Source: Ignavibacteriales bacterium (lineage in GTDB: Bacteria > Bacteroidota > Ignavibacteria > UBA10030). From it: 64,000 nt of DNA. The stretch spans positions 1 through 64,000 of the forward strand of contig JAPLFQ010000022.1 in NCBI GenBank assembly GCA_026390595.1. The letters run 5' to 3'. This document shows, piece by piece, positions 52,152 through 60,649 of the stretch. Both the position numbers and the translations under genes were made by a program. The notes below the pieces were generated by a model, which was not told the DNA's origin, ran no database searches, and worked only from the letters and a program-made list of their open reading frames with translations. How positions within the stretch are numbered: the stretch's first letter is position 1; the number at the start of each line of letters is the position of its first letter.

Positions 52152-52631
52152 CTAGTGATGCCCACCCGCTCCATGTGCGTGCCCGTGGTCGAGTTCATCG
52201 GAGTTCGCCTCGCGTACGCCGACGACGATAACATCGAAGTTGAGCGTCTTCCCCGCAAGCGGATGGTTCGCATCAACCGTAACCGTTTCATCCTCGACTT
52301 TTGTTACAGTAACGATCTTCTCTCCCACGTTACTGTGGACGCTGAACTCCATGCCGACTTGTATTTCCTCCACACCGCTGAACTGTGCTTTCGGGATGAT
52401 CAGGATTTTCGACTCTTCCCAGATACCGTAAGCATCTTCCGGAGGAATGGAGACATTGATCGATTCGCCGGCTGATTTTCCCTCGAGCGATGCCTCGAGT
52501 CCGGGTATGATATTTCCCTGGCCGTGAAGATACGTCAACGGCTCCTGCCCTTCAGAGCTTTCGATGAGGCCGCCGGTATCATCCTTGAGCGTATAGTTGA
52601 TTGTCACGACTGAGTTCTTCTGAATGGTCAT
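52152..52631 (-). CDS. slyD: FKBP-type peptidyl-prolyl isomerase, SlyD-like
   Basis: 159 residues. FKBP core with an inserted IF domain: VVTINYTLKDDTGGLIESS, PLTYLHGQGNIIPGLEASL, then the flap AGESINVSIPPEDAYGIWEES and the closing LAGKTLNFDVIVVGVREA. A short histidine-rich tail (DHGHAHGAGGHH) can bind Ni or Zn, as in SlyD. It helps fold proline-containing proteins and may deliver nickel. Cytoplasmic. Single gene. Confidence 0.92.
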   Translation of the reverse strand: MTIQKNSVVTINYTLKDDTGGLIESSEGQEPLTYLHGQGNIIPGLEASLEGKSAGESINVSIPPEDAYGIWEESKILIIPKAQFSGVEEIQVGMEFSVHSNVGEKIVTVTKVEDETVTVDANHPLAGKTLNFDVIVVGVREANSDELDHGHAHGAGGHH

Positions 52632-52838
52632 GCGAAGTCCTTTTTCTGGATTGGAGGAAATTGACCGTTCAAGATAAGAAGAACAAGGGAAATCAGAAAG
52701 CGATTTTTGGAAACTGCGGAATGATATGAAGGGATGATTCCTACGCGATGTAATTGCAGCATGAGATGTTCGATGCCGGGATTCCGATAGACCTCGAATT
52801 GAGAAGGTCAGCCACTGAACGTGGTCTGAGACCCACCC

Positions 52839-53528
52839 TCACAATTCCCTTCTACCGTAGAGCCAGACTGATAACCGCCAGGAGATCGACAGGGCGATGC
52901 ATATGACGACTACCGAAAAGAACATCCACCGCTCCAACCCCAGGAAGAAGCCTGTATACAATGAAAAGCGAAGCAGTTGTTTGACCACCGTTGACCACGC
53001 GAATATCAAGGCAAGATATCCCAGGAGGATTCTCCACAGCGACCCGTAGCGAATGATCAGCGGAACCGCAAGAGAGATCATAATGGTGAGTGTGAGCGCG
53101 CGTGCGATGAGCGAATGTTCCAGTGCATATCCTGAGTCCACCTGAGTGGTCAGGTCGTGGACAATCCTTCCCGGGAATCTTCGCACCCACGGGCCCAGGC
53201 GAGAGTTTGTTGATTGGACCGCCACTCCGTACGCGATATTTGCGATACCAATCAGGAAGATCGCGATGTACCTCGCCGAGACGATCTTCGCGTGACTCAA
53301 CGGAAGGCTGCGATATATGATCTGTCCTTTGTTTTGATCTTCCCTCAGGAACAAAGCGAGCACCATGACTGACGTTATGGCGAGGCCCATTCCGATGCCT
53401 CCGGGACCGTAGCCCCATCCGAGCATGTCAATCCGCGCCAGAAGCAAGTACAATAGATTCGAGATTACAAACAAGGAGAAGAACAGGACGGCATTTAGTT
53501 TGAAATCATTCGCGACAAGCCTACGCAT
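52839..53528 (-). CDS. ABC transporter permease subunit
   Basis: 229 residues from the ATG at 53526-53528, which overlaps the end of the ATPase gene by 8 bases; a longer open frame would overlap it by 62. Six hydrophobic segments with short loops (AVLFFSLFVISNLLYLLLA, GGIGMGLAITSVMVLALFL, IVSARYIAIFLIGIANIAYG, ISLAVPLIIRYG, ILLGYLALIFAWSTV, FSVVVICIALSISWRLSVW) typical of ABC-2-type permeases. The QIIYRSLPLSHAKIV loop is common in bacterial ABC-2 permeases of YtrB/YtrC type. The substrate is unknown. Third gene of the GntR-ABC operon. Confidence 0.82.
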   Translation of the reverse strand: MRRLVANDFKLNAVLFFSLFVISNLLYLLLARIDMLGWGYGPGGIGMGLAITSVMVLALFLREDQNKGQIIYRSLPLSHAKIVSARYIAIFLIGIANIAYGVAVQSTNSRLGPWVRRFPGRIVHDLTTQVDSGYALEHSLIARALTLTIMISLAVPLIIRYGSLWRILLGYLALIFAWSTVVKQLLRFSLYTGFFLGLERWMFFSVVVICIALSISWRLSVWLYGRREL

Positions 53529-54387
53529 GGTTTCCTCCCGCGTGCATATAGTACAATAGATCTTCCAGGGTTGGGTGCTCAATGATCACGCTGCCCGCCA
53601 GAAGTTGCCGTACTTTCGGAACGTCGGATGTCAGGGCCTCAAAACCGTGCGGATGCTTTCTCCACCCTTTGAAAAGCGCCTTGTTTTCCTGTGTGATGAA
53701 ATCTTCGCGCCCCTTGACCACTCCCCACTTTTCCTGTATCTCGTCCTTCCATAGAGAACAGAGAATCTCGCCGTTGTCGATGATGACCGTGTAGTCAGCC
53801 GCGCGGTCGAGATCGGAGGTGATATGCGTCGAAAAGAGGACTGATTTCTCCTCGTCCTGGATGATCTCTGTGAGCATGTCGAGGAACTCCCTTCGAAACA
53901 GCGGATCGAGTCCCGCCGTAGGTTCGTCCAGAACGATCAAATCAGCATCATGCGACAAAGCGAGGGCGAGGGCAAACTTCGTCTTCATCCCTTTGGAGAG
54001 CGACATGAACTTCTTCCTCGGAGATAATCCGAAGCGGTCAAGCAGCGACGAGAATTTCTTGCCGTCCCACTTTGAATAGAATGGACCGATGCCACTCATC
54101 AGCGTTTGCAGGTCCTGATCTTCGTAGAAATACGGCGTGTCGTAGACGAAACCGATACGGTCTTTTATTTCAACATCGTGCTCGAGGTTATCAAGACCGA
54201 ATACCCTGATCGTCCCGCCTTGTTTCGTGATCAGGTTCATGATGAGTTTGATGATCGTCGTCTTCCCCGCTCCGTTCGGCCCGACAAGTCCGGTGATGTA
54301 GCCCTTCGGGATACCGAATGAGACATCTTTGAGCCGGAATCCGGTGTACCCTTTGGCGAGCGAATCCACTTCAATGACGTTTTCCAT
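53521..54387 (-). CDS. ABC transporter ATP-binding protein
   Basis: 288 residues. Walker A GPNGAGKTT, signature LSKGMKTKFALAL, Walker B DLIVLDEPTAGLD and H-loop STHITSD are all intact, so it is an active ATPase. A C-terminal extension of about 70 residues (from about 218, EIQEKWGVVKG onward) resembles the tail of YtrB/CcmA-like ATPases. Its ATG overlaps the regulator stop (TAATG) and its end overlaps the permease start, so the three genes form a coupled operon. Confidence 0.92.
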   Translation of the reverse strand: MENVIEVDSLAKGYTGFRLKDVSFGIPKGYITGLVGPNGAGKTTIIKLIMNLITKQGGTIRVFGLDNLEHDVEIKDRIGFVYDTPYFYEDQDLQTLMSGIGPFYSKWDGKKFSSLLDRFGLSPRKKFMSLSKGMKTKFALALALSHDADLIVLDEPTAGLDPLFRREFLDMLTEIIQDEEKSVLFSTHITSDLDRAADYTVIIDNGEILCSLWKDEIQEKWGVVKGREDFITQENKALFKGWRKHPHGFEALTSDVPKVRQLLAGSVIIEHPTLEDLLYYMHAGGNHA

Positions 54388-54761
54388 TAGTCTTCCTTCA
54401 GGAGCAATGAGAGCATCCGTTCGAGTTCTTTGGGTTTGACGCCGAGCATGTTTGCTGCTTCTATTGCTTCTGCGAGCTTAGATTCGAGAAGTTTGAGTTT
54501 CTTTTCTTTCAGAAAGTTTTTGTTCTTTGCCGAAATAAACGTCCCCTTCCCCGCGACCGAGGATATGAGTCCCTCCTTCTCCAGATCGTCATAGGCGCGT
54601 TTCGTTGTGATGACACTGATCTGCAGATCCATCGCGAGTTTCCGGATGGATGGGAGTGCTTCACCGTCGCCGAGAGCTCCCGTGACGATCTGACGCTTGA
54701 TCTCGTTCTTTATCTGCTCGTAGATCGGATCAGGGGAGGAATTTGAAATAAGGATTTTCAT
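54387..54761 (-). CDS. GntR-family (YtrA-type) transcriptional regulator
   Basis: 124 residues from the ATG at 54759-54761. A winged helix-turn-helix (PIYEQIKNEIKRQIVTGAL, LPSIRKLAMDLQISVITTKRAYDDLEKEGLISSVAGKGTFIS) is followed by only a short helical dimer region, the YtrA subfamily, which lacks the big effector domain of other GntR proteins. Such regulators usually repress an ABC operon in which they are the first gene, as here. A palindromic ACTGTATAT...ATATACAGT site lies 38 bases upstream of the start. Confidence 0.9.
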   Translation of the reverse strand: MKILISNSSPDPIYEQIKNEIKRQIVTGALGDGEALPSIRKLAMDLQISVITTKRAYDDLEKEGLISSVAGKGTFISAKNKNFLKEKKLKLLESKLAEAIEAANMLGVKPKELERMLSLLLKED

Positions 54762-54798
54762 GTACGTTGTGGACGCGCGGCGATGATGGGATTCGATG

Positions 54799-54832
54799 AC
54801 TGTATATACTGTATATAAGATATATATACAGT
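54799..54832. promoter_or_regulatory. probable GntR/YtrA operator
   Basis: Half-sites ACTGTATAT at 54799-54807 and 54809-54817 and the inverted half-site ATATACAGT at 54824-54832. The spacing and the ACTGTATAT/ATATACAGT symmetry suit a dimeric winged-helix repressor, and the position 38-71 bases upstream of the regulator start fits autoregulation. Extreme AT content also makes it a likely -10 region. Confidence 0.7.
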
Positions 54833-54936
54833 TAACAAATGTCAAGAAGAAAGTGAATCCTCTTTCTGGGGGGCTACAACGAAGAGAGAACCAAGGGGCT
54901 TTGAGTGGCCTAACGAAGGCGGAGAAACCGCCCGCT

Positions 54937-54963
54937 CTCATCGGGAGCGGTGCTCCCGATGAG
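54937..54963. repeat. triloop hairpin behind the racemase gene
   Basis: Perfect 12-bp stem CTCATCGGGAGC/GCTCCCGATGAG with loop GGT, 14 bases after the racemase stop (minus strand). No T-run follows. Same structural type as the hairpins at 38498-38597 and 52067-52143. Confidence 0.75.
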
Positions 54964-54976
54964 TACTGCGGCGAGT

Positions 54977-55669
54977 TTAGTCGGAAAGTGCGAAATCGAC
55001 AGCAGCCAGCGAATGAATGTGCGTCGTATCAAAGACCGGGAGGTCCGTATCTTCCTGCTTAACCAGAAGCGGTATCTCGGTGCAGCCAAGAATGACACCT
55101 TCAGCACCATGGGTCTTGAGTTTCTTGATGATTTCAAGAAATCCCGCTTTGCTTTTCGGCAGGAAGAGATTTTTCACCAGTTCGTCATTGATGGTCCGCT
55201 GAATGAAGTCCCTCTCCTCTTTCTCCGGAACCAGGACCTCGATGCCGGCATCGTTCAATTTCTTCTTGTAGAATTCCCGTTCCATGGTCATCCTGGTCCC
55301 CAGGAGCCCTATCTTCTTCATCGATTTCGCCCGGATTTGCTTCGCTGTCGCCTCCACGATGTGAATCAAAGGAACCGGAACCGCCGCCTGGACGCGTTCG
55401 GCGTGCATGTGCATCGTGTTTGCGCACAGGAGGATGCAATCGGCACCAATGCTCACGAGCTTTTTCGACGCGTCCGTGAGCAATGCGCCCACACCATCGA
55501 TATCCCCCTTTGCGTGGAACGCATCAATTTCTCCGAAATCCACTGAATAGAGAACGATCTTCGCGGTATTCTGGCCGCCGCGGCGGGCGTTCACTTCAAG
55601 ATTGATGAAGCGGTAATAGTCGATCGTAGAAATCCAGCCAGTCCCTCCAACCAATCCAATTGTCTTCAT
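54977..55669 (-). CDS. aspartate/glutamate racemase family protein
   Basis: 230 residues from the ATG at 55667-55669 behind a GGAAGGAG site. KTIGLVGGTGWISTIDYYRFIN, the first catalytic Cys in LLCANTMHMHAE and the second in ILGCTEIPLLV are the two-cysteine pattern of cofactor-independent amino-acid racemases (RacX/YgeA/AspR type). It should interconvert L- and D-amino acids, aspartate or glutamate being the commonest substrates; the exact one cannot be read. Cytoplasmic. The adjacent M19 dipeptidase can act on D-residue peptides, so both may belong to D-amino-acid metabolism. Confidence 0.88.
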   Translation of the reverse strand: MKTIGLVGGTGWISTIDYYRFINLEVNARRGGQNTAKIVLYSVDFGEIDAFHAKGDIDGVGALLTDASKKLVSIGADCILLCANTMHMHAERVQAAVPVPLIHIVEATAKQIRAKSMKKIGLLGTRMTMEREFYKKKLNDAGIEVLVPEKEERDFIQRTINDELVKNLFLPKSKAGFLEIIKKLKTHGAEGVILGCTEIPLLVKQEDTDLPVFDTTHIHSLAAVDFALSD

Positions 55670-55764
55670 CGAATGATCTCCTTCCAATCTTGGAACTTAT
55701 TTCAGCGGCGAGCCGTCAGCGTTCAGCCATCAGCGCAGAACACCAGCAACTTGAAACTCAAAAC

Positions 55765-57105
55765 TCACCTGCTTCCAGATTGAATTTCCTTCGCTACGCG
55801 TTCGACATCTCTCCACACGCGAAGCAGGTTCCCTCCCCAGATCTTATCAATGTCTTCCTCCGTGTAGCCGCGCTTCACCAACTCCGTCGTGATGTTCATT
55901 GCTTCGCCCGCATCGTTGAATCCCGTCACCCCTCCGCCGCCATCAAAATCAGTTCCGATCCCGACATGATCCACGCCGATGACCCTTACGACATGATCGA
56001 TGTGGTCGACCATATCCTGGACCGTTACGAGCGATCTCGGGTATTTTGTATCGAGCCCCCGGATCTTCTCCCTGAACTTCGCGCGTTGTTCCTCACTGAG
56101 AGCCTGCATCGCCTTGCGGGCTGCGTCGCCGCGACCTTCGGGAATGCCGTACTCCTTACGAATGGAATCTTGTGCAGCAGAGCGTCCCGGCGGATCCACC
56201 CGCGTCTTGATGTAATCGGCCAGGGAAACCACCTGCACGACGCCGCCATTCTTTCTTATTGCCAGCAGCGATTCATCATCCAGGTTCCGAAGATGCTGAT
56301 TGACAGCGCTTGCACCGGAGTGCGATGCGATAACCGGAGCCTTTGAGAGCGCGATCGCTGCGAGAGTTGCCTTTTTCGACGTATGAGACACATCGACCAT
56401 CATGCCGAGCCTGTTCATTTCTCGAACAACATTTTTGCCGAAGTCGCTCAGTCCTCCGTACTCTTCGTTCGGCTGGCCGTCCCGCGGCGTTGAAGAGTCG
56501 CAAATTTGATTGTGCGCAGTGTGGGTCAGCGTGATATACCGAGCCCCCTTGTCGTAGAACTCCTTTATTCTCCCCAGATCGGCTGCAGCCGGGTAACCAT
56601 TCTCCATGCCAATGCAGGCAACCAGTTTGCCACTCTTGTGAATGCGGAGAACATCGGCAGCCGTGTATGCGATCTCGACCAGCTCGGGATACCGCTGAGG
56701 GAGCCGTCGTATCGCATCGAAGAGAGCGATTGCCGTCTTATAGGCCGCCTCGTAGGATGCAGCCGAACGGTCGCCAACGCTTGTGAAAACGGCGAAGAAT
56801 TCAGCATCAAGTCCTCCTTTTTTCATTTTGAAAAGGGTGACCTGTCGTTTGTTCTCCGGGCTTGCCTCATCATCCCCCTCCGCTCCAAAATTGCCGGATA
56901 TGTCGTCGTGCGTATCCATTGTAAGAGCCCGTTCATGGATTCCTGCGGCCAATGCCCTCAGCTCCGCTTCAGGGATAGATTTCGCCTGACGCTGCAGCGT
57001 TCCTGTGGAAGAACAGCCGGAGAAAAACAGAACCAGTACTGGTAGAATGACGACCCCTAGCAAAACTCGGCGGAAAACAACGACGAACAAACGGTGTTTG
57101 GTCAT
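55765..57105 (-). CDS. membrane (renal-type) dipeptidase, M19, lipoprotein
   Basis: 446 residues from the ATG at 57103-57105; neither this nor an in-frame ATG at 57153 has a clear site, but a lipoprotein signal with lipobox FSGC (VLLGVVILPVLVLFFSGC) follows this start. The metal-binding DTHDDI near the start (in place of the usual DxHND), the central ARYITLTHTAHNQICDSS, the DVSHTSKKATL and the ASHSGASAV segments and GVDHVGIGTDFDG match M19 dipeptidases. Such enzymes hydrolyse dipeptides, including those with a D-residue. It would sit on the periplasmic face of the envelope. It lies about 95 bp upstream of the racemase gene. Confidence 0.88.
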   Translation of the reverse strand: MTKHRLFVVVFRRVLLGVVILPVLVLFFSGCSSTGTLQRQAKSIPEAELRALAAGIHERALTMDTHDDISGNFGAEGDDEASPENKRQVTLFKMKKGGLDAEFFAVFTSVGDRSAASYEAAYKTAIALFDAIRRLPQRYPELVEIAYTAADVLRIHKSGKLVACIGMENGYPAAADLGRIKEFYDKGARYITLTHTAHNQICDSSTPRDGQPNEEYGGLSDFGKNVVREMNRLGMMVDVSHTSKKATLAAIALSKAPVIASHSGASAVNQHLRNLDDESLLAIRKNGGVVQVVSLADYIKTRVDPPGRSAAQDSIRKEYGIPEGRGDAARKAMQALSEEQRAKFREKIRGLDTKYPRSLVTVQDMVDHIDHVVRVIGVDHVGIGTDFDGGGGVTGFNDAGEAMNITTELVKRGYTEEDIDKIWGGNLLRVWRDVERVAKEIQSGSR

Positions 57106-57245
57106 GGCGGTCTGGAATTGAAGTGATTGTTCCGGTGCGAATCTGGATTTCATGATAAACGGAGTCAATCTACGAAGGTTTCTGAGAAAAGAAAGGGGCG
57201 GCGGAGAATTGTCGTTACCCGGAGCAGGATGGTGTCCCTCGGGAC

Positions 57246-57713
57246 TCAAGCCGGGCTGGCAGCCCAGATTGTTCCGAGGCTGAAGTGCATTTGGTGCAAC
57301 GTGAAAATGCGTTGTTGTTCTTCAAGAAATGTCAGAGTTCGGTGGTATTCCTTCTGCGCTTCGATAAATTGTTCCACATCCTTGACGAGCGAATTCGCCG
57401 TTGAGATCGCCGTGTAAGCTTTTTGCCAAGCGAACTTTGAAATAATGAAATCGTTGCTATTGACCCAGTGAGAAGATTCACCCTTGATGTTTTTGAGTAT
57501 GTCCTTCACCGCGTAATTCGGATTGAGGAGGAAAAGAAGGTGGAGATGGTCTGAAGTTCCGTTGATACTTTGAAGGAGGCAATGGAAGTCATTTTCAAGA
57601 TGGTCTTTGACATGGGCATGGAGCTTGGGTTCAAACGATGCATCGATAAGGGGCATGCGGTTCTTGGTGCAGAAGAAGGTGTGAATCCAGATTTTGGTGA
57701 GGGAGGAGGACAT
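57246..57713 (-). CDS. IS200-type Y1 transposase with a substituted catalytic tyrosine
   Basis: 155 residues from the ATG at 57711-57713. The HUH nuclease fold is clear: KIWIHTFFCTKNRMPLI at the start, HUH motif H56-L-H58 (GTSDHLHLLF), ILKNIKGESSHWVNS and AWQKAYTAISTANS. In this family the catalytic Tyr lies in a YIxxQ motif; here the position is F116 (VEQFIEAQ, codon TTT) while Q120 is kept. So nicking activity is probably lost, unless Y123 substitutes. A short GGGCT-GGC-AGCCC hairpin overlaps the 3' end of the gene. No partner tnpB. Likely a decayed insertion sequence. Confidence 0.85.
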   Translation of the reverse strand: MSSSLTKIWIHTFFCTKNRMPLIDASFEPKLHAHVKDHLENDFHCLLQSINGTSDHLHLLFLLNPNYAVKDILKNIKGESSHWVNSNDFIISKFAWQKAYTAISTANSLVKDVEQFIEAQKEYHRTLTFLEEQQRIFTLHQMHFSLGTIWAASPA

Positions 57714-57854
57714 GGTGGGGAGCTGCAAACCGGGTCTGCATTGAAGAAAGAATGGTCTAAACGGTACACCAGAGTGTGGGATAAATCTACATCATCCGAG
57801 AAGATGAATCAACCCCTCCCGCCTTACTATCGCTTGACAAAAAAGAACCCCCCC

Positions 57855-60038
57855 TCACATCCGCCACAAGTATGACATCTTGAAGAAGAACCCGCGCTGT
57901 GATTCCAGAAACCGGTCACTGCTCACATAGCTGCCACGCGTGTTATCCCATTCCACTCTCTCGTAGAGCGAACCATAACCGGCATGTGCAACGGTGCCGG
58001 GAATGTACGTGAACGAAGCAAGGAAATCAGTCAGCATCCTCCCCCGGTACTTGTTGTACTCGAGAATTCCCCGGAAGAAGAGGTACTTGTTCATCTGATA
58101 GGTGATCTTCGCGCGCGCGATAGGATACTCGTAGACTTTTTCCGAGTTCGATGCGCGATAGAAATCAGAGTACACAAAGCTCACGTTGGTCTCGAGGTTC
58201 GCCGTGGGCTGATAAATGACCGCCGCTGAAGCCCGGCTGCTTCTTCCCTGATACGGTGTCGAAGAATAATAGATCGCACTCCCGGCTCGGAACGAAAGAG
58301 AGGTGCGCACTTGCTTCGTCACCAACCCGCTGACAGAAGCCTGCCCCCCCCCGGTGTTGAATGATTCGCCCGCGAAAATCTCCGTCGCATACGCATAGAG
58401 GAGCGTCGCGTTCATCGCACCGAGAAATGCGGGACGTATGGCAACGTGGTTGTAGGTCTCCCACATGCGGGCAAACTTGTCCCTCGTTTGGGCCGATACC
58501 AACTCAAACGAAATCCGCTGGAACATGCTTCCCTGAGGATAGATCTTCGGCCGAACCATTCCGGACAATCCGAGGAGGCCTGTTCGGGTGACATAACCCG
58601 ATTCGGTAGCAAAATCTTCAGAAATCGTATTGGCACTCAGCGAGAAGTCCAGATCCCGCGTCCCGTGCGAAAAATCCGCGCTGACCGAATATCCCGGCGC
58701 CTGCTTCGTCGCTGCATCAAGTTTCGTCGCCGAATACAGTCCATTGAATTGAACCATGCTCGCCTGCGTCGCCCTCAGCATTCCATCAACTCCCAGCACA
58801 CGATTATAACGATCCTTGAGCTCCCGGCCGGCGTAGATTGCTCCGAGATAGCTGTCCTCTGCCAACGACCGCTTATACCGGAAAATCGGAAAATGGGAAT
58901 AGTCGCCCGAAAGCGTCCGCTCATCAGATGGGACCTCATCCATAACGTACAACGAGGCGATGGTGTTTTTTGCATCGATCTTGCCCGAGAGCTTTCCGCC
59001 CACGAGCGGATTCACCATCATCCTTGTATGAACAACTGAGACAACAGGGTCAATCGCCGACATTTGTGTAGCGGCAACATTGTAGATTTCGCTTCCCTCG
59101 AGGAAGAACGGCCTTTTCTCCGGATAGAACAATGCAGAGCGCAGATTCACGTCTACCTGCCCCGCATCCGCCTCGACCTGGCTGAAATCGGGATTATATG
59201 TCCCGTCGAGGATGAGATCAGAGGTGAGCCCATAGGTAGCAGTGAGACTGAAGTCCCCTTTGTTCTCGTCGACGATGAGCTTCCCTGCGTCCAGCTTGTA
59301 TTTCTGGCTGTACGTCACTGCAGGAAGAATATCAAGGAGGGAAAAGTGCTTCACATCCGGATAGAGCAACGGAGTCATCTGAGGAAGGAAATTCATTCCT
59401 TTTGCGGGATTGAGCTCCGGATACGAGGAATGCTCGGAGAGCCGCGTGATGTATCGCTCGAAGAAGACCGACATTTGAACAGGATTCGTTTCGGAATATC
59501 GTATGCTTCTCAGCGGGATCTGCATTTCTATGGTGTAGCCATCGGGGGTCTTCTGTCCTGCACTGTACCAAACTATGTCAGCGCTGAAATCTTCACGTCC
59601 GGCCGCGAAGCGGCTGTCCATTTGGATACCATCCGGATTGACGTAGAACGCATACAGCGATTGCTGATCGTTGAAGGAATCGAGATTGATGCAAACCCAA
59701 TCGTCCGACCCCACATTGTCGCGACTGCTGACGACGCTCTTGATCTTGTCGGGCTCCCCGTCGAAACACCGAAATGCAAAATAGAGGTTCTCGCTGTCGT
59801 ACGCCATATAGCCGATCGTTTTGCCCGACCCGTCACGTCCGAAATCCGGAGCGAAGGTCTTGAAATTCGTGACGCTGGGACACACCTGCCAGATGGCATC
59901 ATCCAGCCTCCCATCGATGATCGGAGGTGTATCGGTTCGCAGAGGCCTCAGTATCTCCTTGGCTGAGAGGGTGCTGAAGATACACGCGACCAAGAGACAC
60001 CCGCTTGCCACTGTGAACCGCTGAATCGGAGTCTTCAT
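57855..60038 (-). CDS. CBM9-like/DUF5916 outer-membrane protein
   Basis: 727 residues: signal peptide (about 8-26, VASGCLLVACIFSTLSAK), an N-terminal carbohydrate-binding-family-9-like beta-sandwich (about 30-220; PIIDGRLDDAIWQV, YMAYDSENLYFAFRCFD, NPDGIQMDSRF, YTIEMQIPLRSI), then a DUF5916 region that folds as a large outer-membrane barrel, with FYPEKRPFFLEGSEIY as its best-known motif. The protein ends in aromatic strands (QRGFFFKMSYLWRM). Proteins of this type are common in Bacteroidota with unknown ligand. Its ATG overlaps the stop of a small upstream open frame (TAATG). Confidence 0.85.
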   Translation of the reverse strand: MKTPIQRFTVASGCLLVACIFSTLSAKEILRPLRTDTPPIIDGRLDDAIWQVCPSVTNFKTFAPDFGRDGSGKTIGYMAYDSENLYFAFRCFDGEPDKIKSVVSSRDNVGSDDWVCINLDSFNDQQSLYAFYVNPDGIQMDSRFAAGREDFSADIVWYSAGQKTPDGYTIEMQIPLRSIRYSETNPVQMSVFFERYITRLSEHSSYPELNPAKGMNFLPQMTPLLYPDVKHFSLLDILPAVTYSQKYKLDAGKLIVDENKGDFSLTATYGLTSDLILDGTYNPDFSQVEADAGQVDVNLRSALFYPEKRPFFLEGSEIYNVAATQMSAIDPVVSVVHTRMMVNPLVGGKLSGKIDAKNTIASLYVMDEVPSDERTLSGDYSHFPIFRYKRSLAEDSYLGAIYAGRELKDRYNRVLGVDGMLRATQASMVQFNGLYSATKLDAATKQAPGYSVSADFSHGTRDLDFSLSANTISEDFATESGYVTRTGLLGLSGMVRPKIYPQGSMFQRISFELVSAQTRDKFARMWETYNHVAIRPAFLGAMNATLLYAYATEIFAGESFNTGGGQASVSGLVTKQVRTSLSFRAGSAIYYSSTPYQGRSSRASAAVIYQPTANLETNVSFVYSDFYRASNSEKVYEYPIARAKITYQMNKYLFFRGILEYNKYRGRMLTDFLASFTYIPGTVAHAGYGSLYERVEWDNTRGSYVSSDRFLESQRGFFFKMSYLWRM

Positions 60039-60649
60039 TACTTCCCCTTTACGGAGTCTGTGTCAATTGTGATTGATTTGACGCGCGCGAAGGTACCGGT
60101 TTCTTTTGCCCGAGCTATGGTTCTGACGGCCCCGGGAGCCAGGTAGATTGCCGGTTGTGGCGAAATTCCGCAGGTGATCGAATAGTGCTGAAGAATCAAA
60201 CCAGAAAACATGTGCAACCCGCCCGGATTTGTCCCTTTTCCGACAAGACTGATCGATATCGACCAGCGTGACTCATGGCACAGCAGGAGAATTGGCGGCA
60301 AGCTATCATTGGATAACACCGTTCGATTTACTAACGGTATCTGGCGCTACTTGTTGCATCAACACAAACGAATACTCGCTTGTCCTGCAATTTGGAAGCG
60401 CTCGACGCAGGCGACCGGCTTGGTTGACTTTGGCTGCAGGGAGCTTCGGGTTTTGCAGGTACCTGAATCGGGACAATAGACTCGGTTTTCACCCACAGTC
60501 TTGTATTAGCTAGGGATGAAGAAGTCCTGCAACCAATTGATTTGCAATGAGATACAGGTTGGTGACGTCGGGCACTGCGCTTCCCGCTGATTCCTGCTAA
60601 TATTGTGCTGGATTCTTGAAGTTGAAAGCGCGAACTTGAAACAACCACT
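60039..60649. other. 611-bp region with one weak open frame
   Basis: A 93-residue minus-strand frame ends in a TAA that overlaps the ATG of the DUF5916 gene (60038-60319), and GGGGAAG before that ATG lies inside it. It shows no motif (YLAPGAVRTIARAKETGT region) and could be a leader or a remnant. The rest holds no gene, repeat or terminator that I can support. Confidence 0.35.

Noticed and set aside
59064-59966. 300-codon plus-strand frame over the DUF5916 gene
   Set aside because: Shadow of a gene with signal peptide, CBM9-like and barrel regions.
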